The notes under the pieces are model-generated. The model saw only the letters and a program-made list of their open reading frames with translations, did no database searches and was not told the origin of the DNA. A DNA stretch of 49,035 bases from an uncultured Clostridia bacterium (GTDB lineage Bacteria > Bacillota > Clostridia > Christensenellales > Aristaeellaceae), in NCBI GenBank assembly GCA_946527725.1, contig CAMMYM010000003.1, positions 1 to 49,035 on the forward strand. Reading direction: 5' to 3'. Shown here piece after piece: positions 8,338 through 20,988 of the stretch; position 1 is the stretch's first letter; the number at the start of each line of letters is the position of its first letter. Made by a program: the position numbers and the translations under genes.

Positions 8338-8637
8338 TTAACGCTTCATTCCAACGATAGAAGCGGCTATCCATCCGGACGCTTTCTGCCCTTTCTTGTC
8401 AGTAAAAGTAATCTCCACAAAATTGCGTCCCGAAACGCTGTCATACACCAGCTCGTCGCTGATTGTATCGATGACTGTCCCGTTCGGCAGGGACGCTATC
8501 TGTTTCCGGCCTTTGGAAGGGCCGTTCCGGATTGCTGCGTTCAGATTGTCGATGCCTGTATTGACAATGCGCTGTACACCTCCGGCGACTGCTTCCATTT
8601 CATTCAGGCTCAGTTCTTTCCTTTCTTCCAAGGTCAT
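8338..8637 (-). CDS. double-glycine-leader peptide with SH3b-like domain
   Basis: Leader MTLEERKELSLNEMEAVAGG|VQR (LSxxEMxxVxGG); downstream NGTVIDTISDELVYDSVSGRNFVEITFTDKKGQKASGWIAASIV resembles bacterial SH3; ATG preceded by GGGAGGGA. Confidence 0.65.
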   Translation of the reverse strand: MTLEERKELSLNEMEAVAGGVQRIVNTGIDNLNAAIRNGPSKGRKQIASLPNGTVIDTISDELVYDSVSGRNFVEITFTDKKGQKASGWIAASIVGMKR

Positions 8638-8717
8638 TCCCTCCCGTCTGGTTTCCTGGAAGCAGGCCCGGCAGCTGTTGAATTGTGCGGCCTGTTTTCC
8701 ATGGTTTTATGCTGCCT

Positions 8718-9704
8718 TTACAGCAGTTTTTTCCGCATTTCCTCCGGTGTCAGCAGGGAAAGGTCGGCCGGGGCAACGTCGAAGAGCGTCTTGCAGCCGT
8801 AAATCCCGCGCTTGTTCATGCGGGCAACGGCACGCGCGCATGCCACAAGGACCGATGCCGTAAATTCCGGATTGGAATCCAGCTTCAGCGAGAACTCGAC
8901 AACGTGTTTATGCTTTCCGCCCTCCCCGGTGGCGCCGCTGCGGATCACCAGCCCGCCGTGGGGCAGCTCCGCATGGTTTTTCTTCATTTCTTCCTCAGTG
9001 ATAAAGGTAACTGTTGTATTATAGTCCGCAAAATAGTTAGGCATTTCTTTGATCTGCTGCTCGATCAGGGCTTTGTCCGCACCGTCCTCCGCTACAACAT
9101 AACACTCACGCGTATGCTTCTGGCGCGTGGACAGGTCCGGGTTTTCTCCGTTGCGGACTTTCATCAGCGCATCCTGGACAGGCACAGTATACTGCCGTGC
9201 ATCCTTTACGCCGGCAATCCTGCGGATGGCATCACTGTGGCCCTGGCTGACGCCCCTGCCCCAGAATGTATAGTCCTTCCCTTCCGGCAGCACGCTGTTC
9301 ATATAAAGGCGTGCCAGCGAAAACAGGCCGGGATCCCATCCGGCGCTGATCAGCGCAGTATGCGCTGATGCTGCCGCTGCCTTGTCCACATTGGCGAAAT
9401 GGTCCGGAACCTTCGCGTGGGTGTCAAAAGAATCCACCACATTGAAGTACTTTGCCAGCTTCGGTGTCATCACAGGGAGATCCGAAGCGCTTCCGCCGCA
9501 GATAATCATCACATCAATATCCGCTGTGTAGTCAAGTACAGTATCCGCTGAATACACAGGCACCCCGGTGACCGTCTTTACCGCAGCGGGGTCACGGCGG
9601 GTAAACACGCCCACAAGCTCCGTATCCGGATTCTGGCGGACGGCAGCTTCCACACCCCGTCCCAGGTTTCCGTATCCATAGATCGCAATTCTCATATCAG
9701 TCAT
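8718..9704 (-). CDS. ddh: meso-diaminopimelate D-dehydrogenase
   Basis: MRIAIYGYGNLGRGVEAAV..., FWGRGVSQGHSDAIRRIAGVKDARQYTVP, adjacent to dapB/dapA. Confidence 0.92.
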   Translation of the reverse strand: MTDMRIAIYGYGNLGRGVEAAVRQNPDTELVGVFTRRDPAAVKTVTGVPVYSADTVLDYTADIDVMIICGGSASDLPVMTPKLAKYFNVVDSFDTHAKVPDHFANVDKAAAASAHTALISAGWDPGLFSLARLYMNSVLPEGKDYTFWGRGVSQGHSDAIRRIAGVKDARQYTVPVQDALMKVRNGENPDLSTRQKHTRECYVVAEDGADKALIEQQIKEMPNYFADYNTTVTFITEEEMKKNHAELPHGGLVIRSGATGEGGKHKHVVEFSLKLDSNPEFTASVLVACARAVARMNKRGIYGCKTLFDVAPADLSLLTPEEMRKKLL

Positions 9705-9750
9705 CCTCCCGATGGTTTATCGTGAATCATAGGGAATGCCCTGCAGCCGG

Positions 9751-10491
9751 TCATTCCTTAAGCAGGTCCTTCATATCATAATGGCCTGGCGCCTTTCCCA
9801 TCAGGAATGCCGCGGCTTTCAGGCTGCCTTCGGCAAACACGCCGCGGCTGAAAGCCTCATGTTTCAGGGTAATCCGTTCATTCTGTGTGCCGATCATCAC
9901 TTCATGGACACCGACAATATTGCCCATACGCACAGCATGGATACCGACTTCATCCTTTGTTCGCTTTCCCTGCCCTGACCTTCCGCAATGGGCCTCCGCA
10001 GCCGGCCGGACTTCCTTCACAGCATTGAACAGGGCCAGTGCCGTGCCGCTGGGAGCATCCAGTTTCCTGTCATGGTGTTGTTCAACAATCTCGATCTCAC
10101 CGTCCGGATACAATGCAGCAGCACGTTTTACGAGATCTGTGAGCGTAGCAATGCCAAGGGAATAATTGGCAGCCAGGAAAACAGGGATTCCCTTTTCGGC
10201 TTCCCGGATCCTCGCCTTTTCCTCTTCTGTCTGTCCTGTAGTGGCCAGGACAACCGGAAGCCTCCGCTTTTCGGCGAAATCCAGCAATTCCCCCGTCAGG
10301 CTATGGTGGCTGAAATCAATAATCACATCTGCTTCCGCAGTGCATTCCGCAAAGCTCTTTTTGCAGATCTCCCCGCTCCCGGGAATCATGGGATCCACGC
10401 CGGCAGTGATTTCGCAGTTCTCCGTCCGCTCTGCGCAGGCACGCACTTCCCTTCCCATGTGGCCTTCATACCCGACCAGGATAATCTTCAT
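9751..10491 (-). CDS. dapB: 4-hydroxy-tetrahydrodipicolinate reductase
   Basis: MKIILVGYEGHMGREV, EIVEQHHDRKLDAPSGTAL motif. Confidence 0.95.
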   Translation of the reverse strand: MKIILVGYEGHMGREVRACAERTENCEITAGVDPMIPGSGEICKKSFAECTAEADVIIDFSHHSLTGELLDFAEKRRLPVVLATTGQTEEEKARIREAEKGIPVFLAANYSLGIATLTDLVKRAAALYPDGEIEIVEQHHDRKLDAPSGTALALFNAVKEVRPAAEAHCGRSGQGKRTKDEVGIHAVRMGNIVGVHEVMIGTQNERITLKHEAFSRGVFAEGSLKAAAFLMGKAPGHYDMKDLLKE

Positions 10492-11381
10492 GCCTGCACC
10501 TCCAGTCCCTGTTCCCTCATGAGCATAAGGAGCTTCTGCCTGTTGCCCTCCTCCATGGGAACAAGCGGCAGCCGCAAGATGTTTTCCCCGAATCCTATGG
10601 CAGCGCAGGCGGCCTTCGCCGGGATGGGGTTTGTCTCAATCATCAGCTGGTTCATCAGTTCCAGCATGCTCAGCTGCAGTTTTGCGGCACCCCGGACGTC
10701 TCCGGCAAAAAACCTTCTGCAAATTTCTGCCGTCTTTCCGGGCAGGATATTTGCGATCACAGAGATGATTCCGCGGCCGCCAAGACTCAGCGTCGGTACA
10801 ATCTGGTCGTCACAGCCGGAATAGATATCGATCCGGTCACCGCACAGCAGAATCTCCTTCGCAACCTGGCTCATGTTCCCGCACGCTTCCTTCACGGCAG
10901 CAATGCGCGGATGATCCGCCAGAACGGATAATGTTTCCGGAAGCATGTTCAGCCCGGTGCGGGAAGGTACATTATACAGGATGCATGGTACGCTGCTCGC
11001 ATCCGCAATTGCGGAAAAATGCGCAATCAGCCCGCGCTGTGTTGTCTTGTTGTAGTGGGGTGTAACGAGTAGAACAGCGTCTGCTCCCGCAGCGCAGGCA
11101 GCTTTTGTTGCTTGGATCGCCTTTGCTGTATCGTTCGAACCTGCTCCGGCAATCACCGGGATTTTCCCGTTCACCCTGCGAACCGTGAAGGAAATAACTG
11201 CTTCATGTTCCGAAGCGGTAAGCGTGGATCCCTCGCCGGTTGTTCCGGCGGCCACGATGGCGTTGATCCCCTCCTCCAGCTGGAAATCGATCAGCCTGCC
11301 GAAGGTATCCCAGTCCACACCGTTCCCGGTGAAAGGGGTAATAATGGCTGTTCCTGCCCCGGTAAATACTGTGTTCTTCAT
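10488..11381 (-). CDS. dapA: 4-hydroxy-tetrahydrodipicolinate synthase
   Basis: TGAGTAIITPF, GTTGEGSTL, YNVPSRTGLN; start MKNTVFTG at 11381. Confidence 0.95.
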   Translation of the reverse strand: MKNTVFTGAGTAIITPFTGNGVDWDTFGRLIDFQLEEGINAIVAAGTTGEGSTLTASEHEAVISFTVRRVNGKIPVIAGAGSNDTAKAIQATKAACAAGADAVLLVTPHYNKTTQRGLIAHFSAIADASSVPCILYNVPSRTGLNMLPETLSVLADHPRIAAVKEACGNMSQVAKEILLCGDRIDIYSGCDDQIVPTLSLGGRGIISVIANILPGKTAEICRRFFAGDVRGAAKLQLSMLELMNQLMIETNPIPAKAACAAIGFGENILRLPLVPMEEGNRQKLLMLMREQGLEVQA

Positions 11382-11470
11382 CCCGATCATCCTTCTGCCA
11401 TCTCCGTAATGATGGCTCATTGTATCATATTCCGCGCCTGTTTTGTGTTTTTCGTACGTACTTCTCCCCG

Positions 11471-12733
11471 TTACCCGTTCCACATTTCCTTCAGCGCCTG
11501 TACAAGCATCGGCAGGTCCCGGGTTCCGGCTGTTTCATATATGGAATGCATCGCCAGCTGTGCCAGGCCGATATCGACGCTTTCCACGCTCACATGGCCT
11601 GCTGAAATGTGCCCCAGGGTCGAACCTCCCGCAATATCCGATCGATTGGCAAAATGCTGTACGGGAATGCCCGCCTTTTCACAGATCAGCGCAAATCTCG
11701 CGGAAGACATGGCGTCCGTTGTATATTTCAGCGAGGCGTTGCGCTTGATCACGACGCCGCCGTTCATCACCGGCCGGTTCTGTTTATCCCATTTCTCCGG
11801 ATGGTTCGGATGGATTGCGTGCGCGTTGTCCGCTGATACCATAAAGCTTCCGGCCATCGCTGCGCGGATCTCGCCGTCGGAGGCTCCAAGGGTAAAGCCA
11901 AGCCGCGTCAGGGTATCGTACAGGAATCCGGAGTCCGCCCCCTGGCGGCTTCCGGAACCCACCTCTTCATTGTCAAACACCGCGCATACGTTCACCGTAT
12001 CCCTGGCTGTGCTTTCTGCCAGCGCTTTCACACATGCCCAGGCACATTCAAGATCGTCGATCCTCCCGCAGGAGAAATATGCGTCATCCGCGCCCCAGAT
12101 ACTGGCGCGTTCCCTGCCGTACAGGAACAGGTCATGGCTGAAGATATCCTTCTCCGCGACGCCGGCAATTTCTGATATCTCGCGCATCAGGCCCCCGGCA
12201 CTTTCCTTGCCGCCGTATACCGGCAGCATATCCGCCTGCGGATCGTACGCAAACCCGCTGTTTGCCTCCCGGTTGAAATGGATCGGCATGTTCGGAATCA
12301 TCAGTGCGTCCCGGTCCAGGTTGACAAGTCTGGAAACGATCGTATCTCCTTCGCGGACAGCGATGCGGCCTGCGACTGACAGGGGCCGGTCCAGCCATGT
12401 GCTCATGATCATACCGCCGTATTTTTCAACATTCAGCCGGACATAGTATTCGGTCTTGTCTTCAAAAATCTGTTTCAGTTTAAATGCCGGGGAATCGCTG
12501 TGCGCTGCAGCAATCCTGAAGGAGGCGAAGCCGGTTTCAGGCACCTGGAAAGCGATAAGCGCAGAATCATTGCGCTTGACGTAATACTTCCCGCCGGCAT
12601 CGACCAGCCAGGGATCCGTTTCCCGCAGTTCTTCAAATCCGCCTGCCTGCAGAACCGCTTCAAGGTTCGCAGCGGCATGGAATGCCGTGGGGGACTGCTC
12701 AGCAAAATTCAGGAACTGTTCCAGCATATCCAT
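11471..12733 (-). CDS. M18 family aminopeptidase
   Basis: AAHSDSPAFKLK, NVCAVFDNEEVGSGSRQGA, IHPNHPEK, GGSTLGHIS metal-site motifs of M18; start MDMLEQF. Confidence 0.92.
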   Translation of the reverse strand: MDMLEQFLNFAEQSPTAFHAAANLEAVLQAGGFEELRETDPWLVDAGGKYYVKRNDSALIAFQVPETGFASFRIAAAHSDSPAFKLKQIFEDKTEYYVRLNVEKYGGMIMSTWLDRPLSVAGRIAVREGDTIVSRLVNLDRDALMIPNMPIHFNREANSGFAYDPQADMLPVYGGKESAGGLMREISEIAGVAEKDIFSHDLFLYGRERASIWGADDAYFSCGRIDDLECAWACVKALAESTARDTVNVCAVFDNEEVGSGSRQGADSGFLYDTLTRLGFTLGASDGEIRAAMAGSFMVSADNAHAIHPNHPEKWDKQNRPVMNGGVVIKRNASLKYTTDAMSSARFALICEKAGIPVQHFANRSDIAGGSTLGHISAGHVSVESVDIGLAQLAMHSIYETAGTRDLPMLVQALKEMWNG

Positions 12734-12759
12734 GGTTCGTCTTCCCTTCAATTTGTGCA

Positions 12760-12788
12760 AAAAGGGCGGACAGTCTCCCGTCCGCCCT
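12760..12788 (-). terminator. terminator of atp operon
   Basis: Minus strand AGGGCGGAC-(8 nt)-GTCCGCCCTTTTT immediately after atpC stop. Confidence 0.7.
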
Positions 12789-12792
12789 CCGC

Positions 12793-14540
<1,748 letters not shown>

Positions 14541-14583
14541 TCAAAACGGCGTTTTCGGTTACACAACTTTCTTATTATGTAAC

Positions 14584-15396
14584 TTACATCCGGTTGTCAG
14601 TACCTTGCCCGGCAACGATCTCCGTGATCTCCTGGGTGATGGAGTTCTGCCGTGCACGGTTGTACTGCAGCTGCAGCCGGTCGATCATTTCCTGGGCATT
14701 CTTGCCCGCAGAATCCATTGCCATTCTCCGCGCAGCCACTTCACTGGCAAAGCTTTCCTTGATGCAGGCACTGATCATGCCGCTGACGTAGACAGGAACG
14801 GCGCCGCCCAGTACGGTCATTTCATCCGGCTCGAATATCGGCTCCGACTCCTCGCCTTTTTCAGCCTTTTCAAGCGGGAGGATCCACTTAATCGTGGCTT
14901 CCTGGCTCATCATTGATTTGTAGCGGGTATACAGGATGCCAAGCCTTTCAAACTTCCCGTCCAGAAAATCCTTGCACATCCGGTCAGCCAGTTTTTTTGA
15001 TTCCGAAGCCGGATACCGTTCTGAGGAAGCAAAAGGCTGCCCGTACCGGTCGCACGCACGCTTGCCGATGGCAGTCACCTCCGCGTCCGGCAGCGTTGCT
15101 GCCAGGCGGAAGACGTTTGCGTTATATCCTCCGGCCAGTCCCCTGTCGCCCGCGATCACGATCAGGCGGGTGCCTTTCCCTGCCGGACGCATGAACGGCG
15201 AGCGTTCGCATTCCGGCGCAGCGCACAACACATCCACAACGTCCTGCATGGCCGACGCATATTCCCTTGTCCTGTTCATATCCCGGGTGGCCCGGCGGAT
15301 CTTCGAAGCAGCAACCAGGCCCATGGCTTTGGTCAGGTGCAGCGTTGAGTCAACGCTCCGGATTCTGTTCCGCAGGGATTTGATATCTGCGCCCAT
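14584..15396 (-). CDS. atpG: F-type ATP synthase subunit gamma
   Basis: N-terminal LRNRIRSVDSTLHLTKAMGLVAASKIRRA; C-terminal MDSAGKNAQEMIDRLQLQYNRARQNSITQEITEIVAGQ. Confidence 0.97.
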   Translation of the reverse strand: MGADIKSLRNRIRSVDSTLHLTKAMGLVAASKIRRATRDMNRTREYASAMQDVVDVLCAAPECERSPFMRPAGKGTRLIVIAGDRGLAGGYNANVFRLAATLPDAEVTAIGKRACDRYGQPFASSERYPASESKKLADRMCKDFLDGKFERLGILYTRYKSMMSQEATIKWILPLEKAEKGEESEPIFEPDEMTVLGGAVPVYVSGMISACIKESFASEVAARRMAMDSAGKNAQEMIDRLQLQYNRARQNSITQEITEIVAGQGTDNRM

Positions 15397-15404
15397 GCTT
15401 CTTC

Positions 15405-16898
15405 TTACCCCTTATAACCCGAAAGGGCTTCCTTCATCTTCTCGATATCCGTATTGTCCCAGTAACCCTGCTCGATGCGTCCGAGCAGTTCTCCGTAACG
15501 CGCGCGCAGGTATTCAAACAGGCCTGTTTCATATTCGGCGACCTTTGAAGGCTCCACGTCGTTCAGATAGCCGTTGATCACCGCGTAAACGATAGCTACC
15601 TGGCATCCGATTTCCACCGGTGCAGAACGCTTTTGCTTAAGCACTTCCACGATACGGGCACCCAGGGCCAGCCGCGCCTTGGTATCTGCATCCAGGTCGC
15701 TGCCGAACTGGGCAAATGCCTGCAGCTCACGATACTGCGCGTAAAGCAGTTTCAGCTCGCCGGCAACCTTTTTCATGCCTTTCAGCTGGGCGGAACCGCC
15801 GACACGGCTTACGGAGATGCCGGGGTTGATCGCAGGGCGGATACCGCTGTGGAACAGCTCCGTCTCCAGGAAGATCTGGCCGTCGGTAATGGAAATGACG
15901 TTCGTGGGAATGTAAGCCGAAACGTCACCCGCCTGGGTCTCGACGATCGGCAGGGCGGTAATGGACCCTCCGCCGTATTCAGGAGCTACGCACGCCGCAC
16001 GTTCCAGCAGGCGGCTGTGGAGATAGAATACATCACCGGGGTAAGCTTCACGTCCCGGAGGCCTGCGGATCAGCAGGCTGAGGGCACGGTAGGCAACCGC
16101 ATGCTTGCTCAGGTCATCGTATACGATCAGGACATCCTTCCCCTGGGCGCGGAAATACTCCGCCATCGCGCATCCGGCATATGGTGCAATATACTGCAGC
16201 GGCGCACTCTCGGCGGCAGACGCACTGACGATGATTGTGTAAGGCATAGCACCGGCTTTTTCCAGTTCCTGGGCAATCTGTACGACGCTCGTCCGTTTCT
16301 GGCCGATGGCGACGTAGATACAGATCTCATCCTTCCCCTTCTGGTTGATAATCGTATCCACTGCAATGGTGGTCTTGCCGGTCTGCCGGTCGCCGATAAT
16401 CAGCTCACGCTGGCCGCGGCCGATCGGAATCATACTGTCGATCGCCTTGATGCCCGTCTGCAGCGGCACGCTGACACTCTTACGCTGGATAATGCCTGGT
16501 GCGGGAGATTCCACCGGGCGGATCTGGGACGTCTCCACCGGACCCTTGCCGTCGATGGGGGCGCCGAGGGCATTCACAACACGGCCAAGCAGCGCTTCTC
16601 CGACCGGCACGCTCAGGGCTTCCCCCGTACGGTAAACCACGCTGCCTTCACGGACAGTGTCCCGCTCGGACAGAATTGCGACGGAAACCGTTTCCTCCTC
16701 AAGATTCTGCGCCATGCCAAAACTGCCGTCCTCAAACCGAAGGAGCTCATTCGCCATGCAGGCCCGCAGTCCGTACACCGTCGCGATGCCGTCGCCGACG
16801 GTGATGACCGTGCCGTTCTCCTTCATTTCGATTTTGCTCTCGTACTGTTTGATCTGTTCCTTGATGATGCTGCTGATTTCGACTGCTTTGGAGCTCAT
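15405..16898 (-). CDS. atpA: F-type ATP synthase subunit alpha
   Basis: [45 protein letters not shown]. Confidence 0.98.
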   Translation of the reverse strand: MSSKAVEISSIIKEQIKQYESKIEMKENGTVITVGDGIATVYGLRACMANELLRFEDGSFGMAQNLEEETVSVAILSERDTVREGSVVYRTGEALSVPVGEALLGRVVNALGAPIDGKGPVETSQIRPVESPAPGIIQRKSVSVPLQTGIKAIDSMIPIGRGQRELIIGDRQTGKTTIAVDTIINQKGKDEICIYVAIGQKRTSVVQIAQELEKAGAMPYTIIVSASAAESAPLQYIAPYAGCAMAEYFRAQGKDVLIVYDDLSKHAVAYRALSLLIRRPPGREAYPGDVFYLHSRLLERAACVAPEYGGGSITALPIVETQAGDVSAYIPTNVISITDGQIFLETELFHSGIRPAINPGISVSRVGGSAQLKGMKKVAGELKLLYAQYRELQAFAQFGSDLDADTKARLALGARIVEVLKQKRSAPVEIGCQVAIVYAVINGYLNDVEPSKVAEYETGLFEYLRARYGELLGRIEQGYWDNTDIEKMKEALSGYKG

Positions 16899-17425
16899 CC
16901 GTTCATCACATCCTTGATCTGCTCAAGCTTATTCCTGATACTGCCGTCAATGACCCTGCCTTCGATCTCAACGCGAACCCCGCCGATCAGGCCTGGGTCC
17001 AGTTCACAGCGAAGGATAATCTTCCGGGCGAAACGCCTTTCGAGTTCCGCACGGATGGCAACTGCCTCCGCTTCCTTCAGCGGAACAGCAGAAGTTACCA
17101 TTGCGACGGACTCTCCCCGGTACTGCCGGCTTAATTCATCGAATTCACGCGCCATGCCGTCGAGGGCATTCACGTGTCCCCGTGATACCATCATCCGGAG
17201 AACGCCCAGCAGCACATCCGGTATCTTGCCGCGAAATGCTTTTTCGAGCGCCTCGATCCGTGCCGCTTTTCCGACGGCTGCACTGGAAAGCAGCTGCCGG
17301 TATTCCGGCGTCTGTTTCAGCGCGCTGATCACCGTCACCAGGCCGTCTGAAGTTTCCTCCAGTACCTGTTCTCCGGCCGCCAGCTCGAATAACGCTTCCG
17401 CGTATTCTTTACTTGTTGTTGTCAT
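16895..17425 (-). CDS. atpH: F-type ATP synthase subunit delta
   Basis: Position in operon; C-terminal [29 protein letters not shown]. Confidence 0.93.
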   Translation of the reverse strand: MTTTSKEYAEALFELAAGEQVLEETSDGLVTVISALKQTPEYRQLLSSAAVGKAARIEALEKAFRGKIPDVLLGVLRMMVSRGHVNALDGMAREFDELSRQYRGESVAMVTSAVPLKEAEAVAIRAELERRFARKIILRCELDPGLIGGVRVEIEGRVIDGSIRNKLEQIKDVMNG

Positions 17426-17921
17426 CTGTTCCTATCTCCTGCAGGAATGAATTGATCAGCGCGCGATGGTCTTCCTCGTTGATCTCACGCTGCAGCAGTT
17501 TTCCGGTCAGCTGCGTGGAGACGTCCGCGATTTCGCGCTTCATGTCATCCTCCGCCTTCTTCTTCTCCAGGACCGCGTCGGCTTCGGCCTGGCGGCGCAG
17601 TGCTGTAGCCTTTTCCCTGGCTTCCGCCACAATTTCATTGCTGCGATGCTCCGCCATACGGGTTGCGTCGGCAATGATCTGCCCGGAAGTCTGCTCTGCG
17701 GCAGCCATGGCAGCCTCGTAGTTCAGGCGGTTCTCCTCGGCTTCAGCCCTGGCAGCTGCGGCTTGCTCATAGTCCGCGTCGATCGCAGCCCGCCGGGTAT
17801 CCAGGATCTTCTTGACCGGTTTGAAGAGAAACTTTTTTACGATCCACGTCAGAATGAGCAGATTGCACAGCGAAGCGATAATCGCCCAGATATTGACGGA
17901 AATCACATCTAAGTTCTGCAT
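17409..17921 (-). CDS. atpF: F-type ATP synthase subunit b
   Basis: N-terminal TM followed by long charged coiled coil (FKPVKKILDTRRAAIDADYEQA); operon position. Confidence 0.94.
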   Translation of the reverse strand: MQNLDVISVNIWAIIASLCNLLILTWIVKKFLFKPVKKILDTRRAAIDADYEQAAAARAEAEENRLNYEAAMAAAEQTSGQIIADATRMAEHRSNEIVAEAREKATALRRQAEADAVLEKKKAEDDMKREIADVSTQLTGKLLQREINEEDHRALINSFLQEIGTDDNNK

Positions 17922-17975
17922 GTCGTTCCCCGTTCCATCCCTTGATGTCGTTCGGTATGCCTTCGATCCCCGGGA

Positions 17976-19198
<1,223 letters not shown>

Positions 19199-19206
<8 letters not shown>

Positions 19207-19624
19207 TCAGATCACTTCCTTCCGTCTCCGCTGCCTCCGAAGAAACTCCGCGTTTCCTGTCTATCGCGGGCCGGAAAAAAAGCCCGATCCGCGGAAACAG
19301 CAGCGGGATCACCGTTGCATATACGTTCGTATGGGCCAGCCCAATCAGCAGGGCAAGCATGCCGCCCGCACCGATCAGCCGCAGTCCGGCTGAAGCTTTC
19401 ACGCGCTGGGATGCCTGTTCCGGCTTGCCTGAAGCAACCGCCCGGCTTACCGTTACAGCCAGCAGGAAAAAGCTCCCGACTGCTATCGCAGCGCCGCCCA
19501 GGTTTCCGCCCAGTACAGAAAGATCCCACTTTCCGATAATCAGGAAAACCGCTTCCATCATGACACTCAGCAGGATGACCCACAGGGCGATATAACCGGT
19601 CTCTTTTTTCACCGCGGGATCCAT
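19199..19624 (-). CDS. AtpI-like ATP synthase subunit I
   Basis: Small four-TM protein at the first position of the atp operon, overlapping atpB. Confidence 0.65.
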
Positions 19625-19663
19625 TCAGACACCGGCCCCCTCCCCAATACACAACTAAAGTTT

Positions 19664-19692
19664 AATATAACAAATCCGGCGGCTTTTTGCAA
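19664..19692 (-). promoter_or_regulatory. atp operon promoter
   Basis: Minus strand TTGCAA-17-TATATT upstream of the subunit I gene. Confidence 0.55.
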
Positions 19693-19809
19693 TCTTTCTG
19701 CCCCCAAAACCTGCTTTTTTTCATCATAAAAAAATGGTGGAAAAGAAGCGGCTTTTGCGATAGAATTATTTGTTGAACAGAAGAGATCTGTACGGTAAAG
19801 GAGTATATT

Positions 19810-20934
19810 ATGGATAATAAGCTGGTCATGGGATACTGGGACTGCCCGATCTGCGGTACAAAAGAAATCCGTGGTGATGTGGTCAACTGCCCTTCCTGCG
19901 GCCGGGCCCGCGGGGAAGTCAAGTTCTACGTAAAGGGTTATAACGAAGGGACCCTCCTGCGCGAAGACGAACTGAAACAGTATGAACAGCTCGATGCGAA
20001 AAAAGCCGAAGAAATGGGTGACAGGCCGGACTGGTACTGCTCCTTCTGCAATTCGCTCAACAGCGACAAAGCCGAAGTATGCAGCAATTGCGGCGCCACC
20101 CGTGCTGATTCCGAAGCCAATTACTTCGAAATGCTGAAAAAGAAGCAGGAACGCGAAGCTGCCGAGCTTGCGGCACAGCCGCAGGCTGCCTCAGGCCCGC
20201 AGAAAAAGTCGCGCAGCCCGCTGGCCGTTGCCCTTGTTATACTCCTGGCAATCGTTGCGATCTTCGCATGGATGAACAGCAGTAAGACCGCGTCTGACCT
20301 GAAGGTGACCTCCCTGCAATGGGCCAGGGTCATCAACATCGAAGAAAACCGGATGTACAGCGAATCCGGCTGGTCGCTTCCCGCCGGTGCCGAACAAACC
20401 GATGCCCGCCGGGAAATCCAGGGGTACAACCAGGTCCTCGACCACTATGAGGATGTGGAAGTTGAACGCTCACGCCAGGTATATGACCATGACGAATACA
20501 CCCTGGTGGACAATGGCAACGGAACCTTTTCCACCGTCGCACAGCCGGTTTACAGGACTGAGTATTATACGGTAACAGAATCGCGCCCTGTCTATGTGCC
20601 CGTACCGTACTATGGAACCAGGTATTACTATAACATCTGGCGGTGGTCTCCTTCCCGGGACGTGACCGCCTCCGGGACAGACCACAACGCGGAATGGCCG
20701 GCATTTGAACTGGCCGAGAACGAACGGGAGGGACAGCACCGGGAGGAGTACCGCTTCACCGTGGAGCATACTGAAAAGAAAGAGCCCGCCGCGACCTACC
20801 GCATCGCTGAAAGCGACTGGATGAACATTAACGTCGGCGACACGCTGATTATCACATCCCGGCGCACCGGCGCGGATCCCTATATCGCGGATGACAAAGG
20901 CAACAGAATCGCCGATATACAGCAGGTCAGGTAA
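19810..20934 (+). CDS. membrane protein with two N-terminal RanBP2-type/zinc-ribbon fingers
   Basis: GYWDCPICGTKEIRGDVVNCPSCG and DWYCSFCNSLNSDKAEVCSNCGATR; single TM (SPLAVALVILLAIVAIFAWM) then a predicted extracytoplasmic domain. Confidence 0.8.
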   Translation: MDNKLVMGYWDCPICGTKEIRGDVVNCPSCGRARGEVKFYVKGYNEGTLLREDELKQYEQLDAKKAEEMGDRPDWYCSFCNSLNSDKAEVCSNCGATRADSEANYFEMLKKKQEREAAELAAQPQAASGPQKKSRSPLAVALVILLAIVAIFAWMNSSKTASDLKVTSLQWARVINIEENRMYSESGWSLPAGAEQTDARREIQGYNQVLDHYEDVEVERSRQVYDHDEYTLVDNGNGTFSTVAQPVYRTEYYTVTESRPVYVPVPYYGTRYYYNIWRWSPSRDVTASGTDHNAEWPAFELAENEREGQHREEYRFTVEHTEKKEPAATYRIAESDWMNINVGDTLIITSRRTGADPYIADDKGNRIADIQQVR

Positions 20935-20948
20935 CATTCGCACAGAAA

Positions 20949-20984
20949 AAAGCATCCGGAGCCCGTTGAAGCTCCGGATGTTTT
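20949..20984. terminator. bidirectional terminator between convergent genes
   Basis: AAAAGCATCCGGAGC...GCTCCGGATGTTTT. Confidence 0.75.
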
Positions 20985-20988
20985 CAGT

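Noticed and set aside
11112-12446. 444-aa plus-strand ORF
   Set aside because: Antisense to dapA and the M18 aminopeptidase; low-complexity composition, no recognisable domain.
15633-17450. 605-aa plus-strand ORF
   Set aside because: Antisense to atpA/atpH, which have full unambiguous family motifs; a by-product of GC-rich codon usage.
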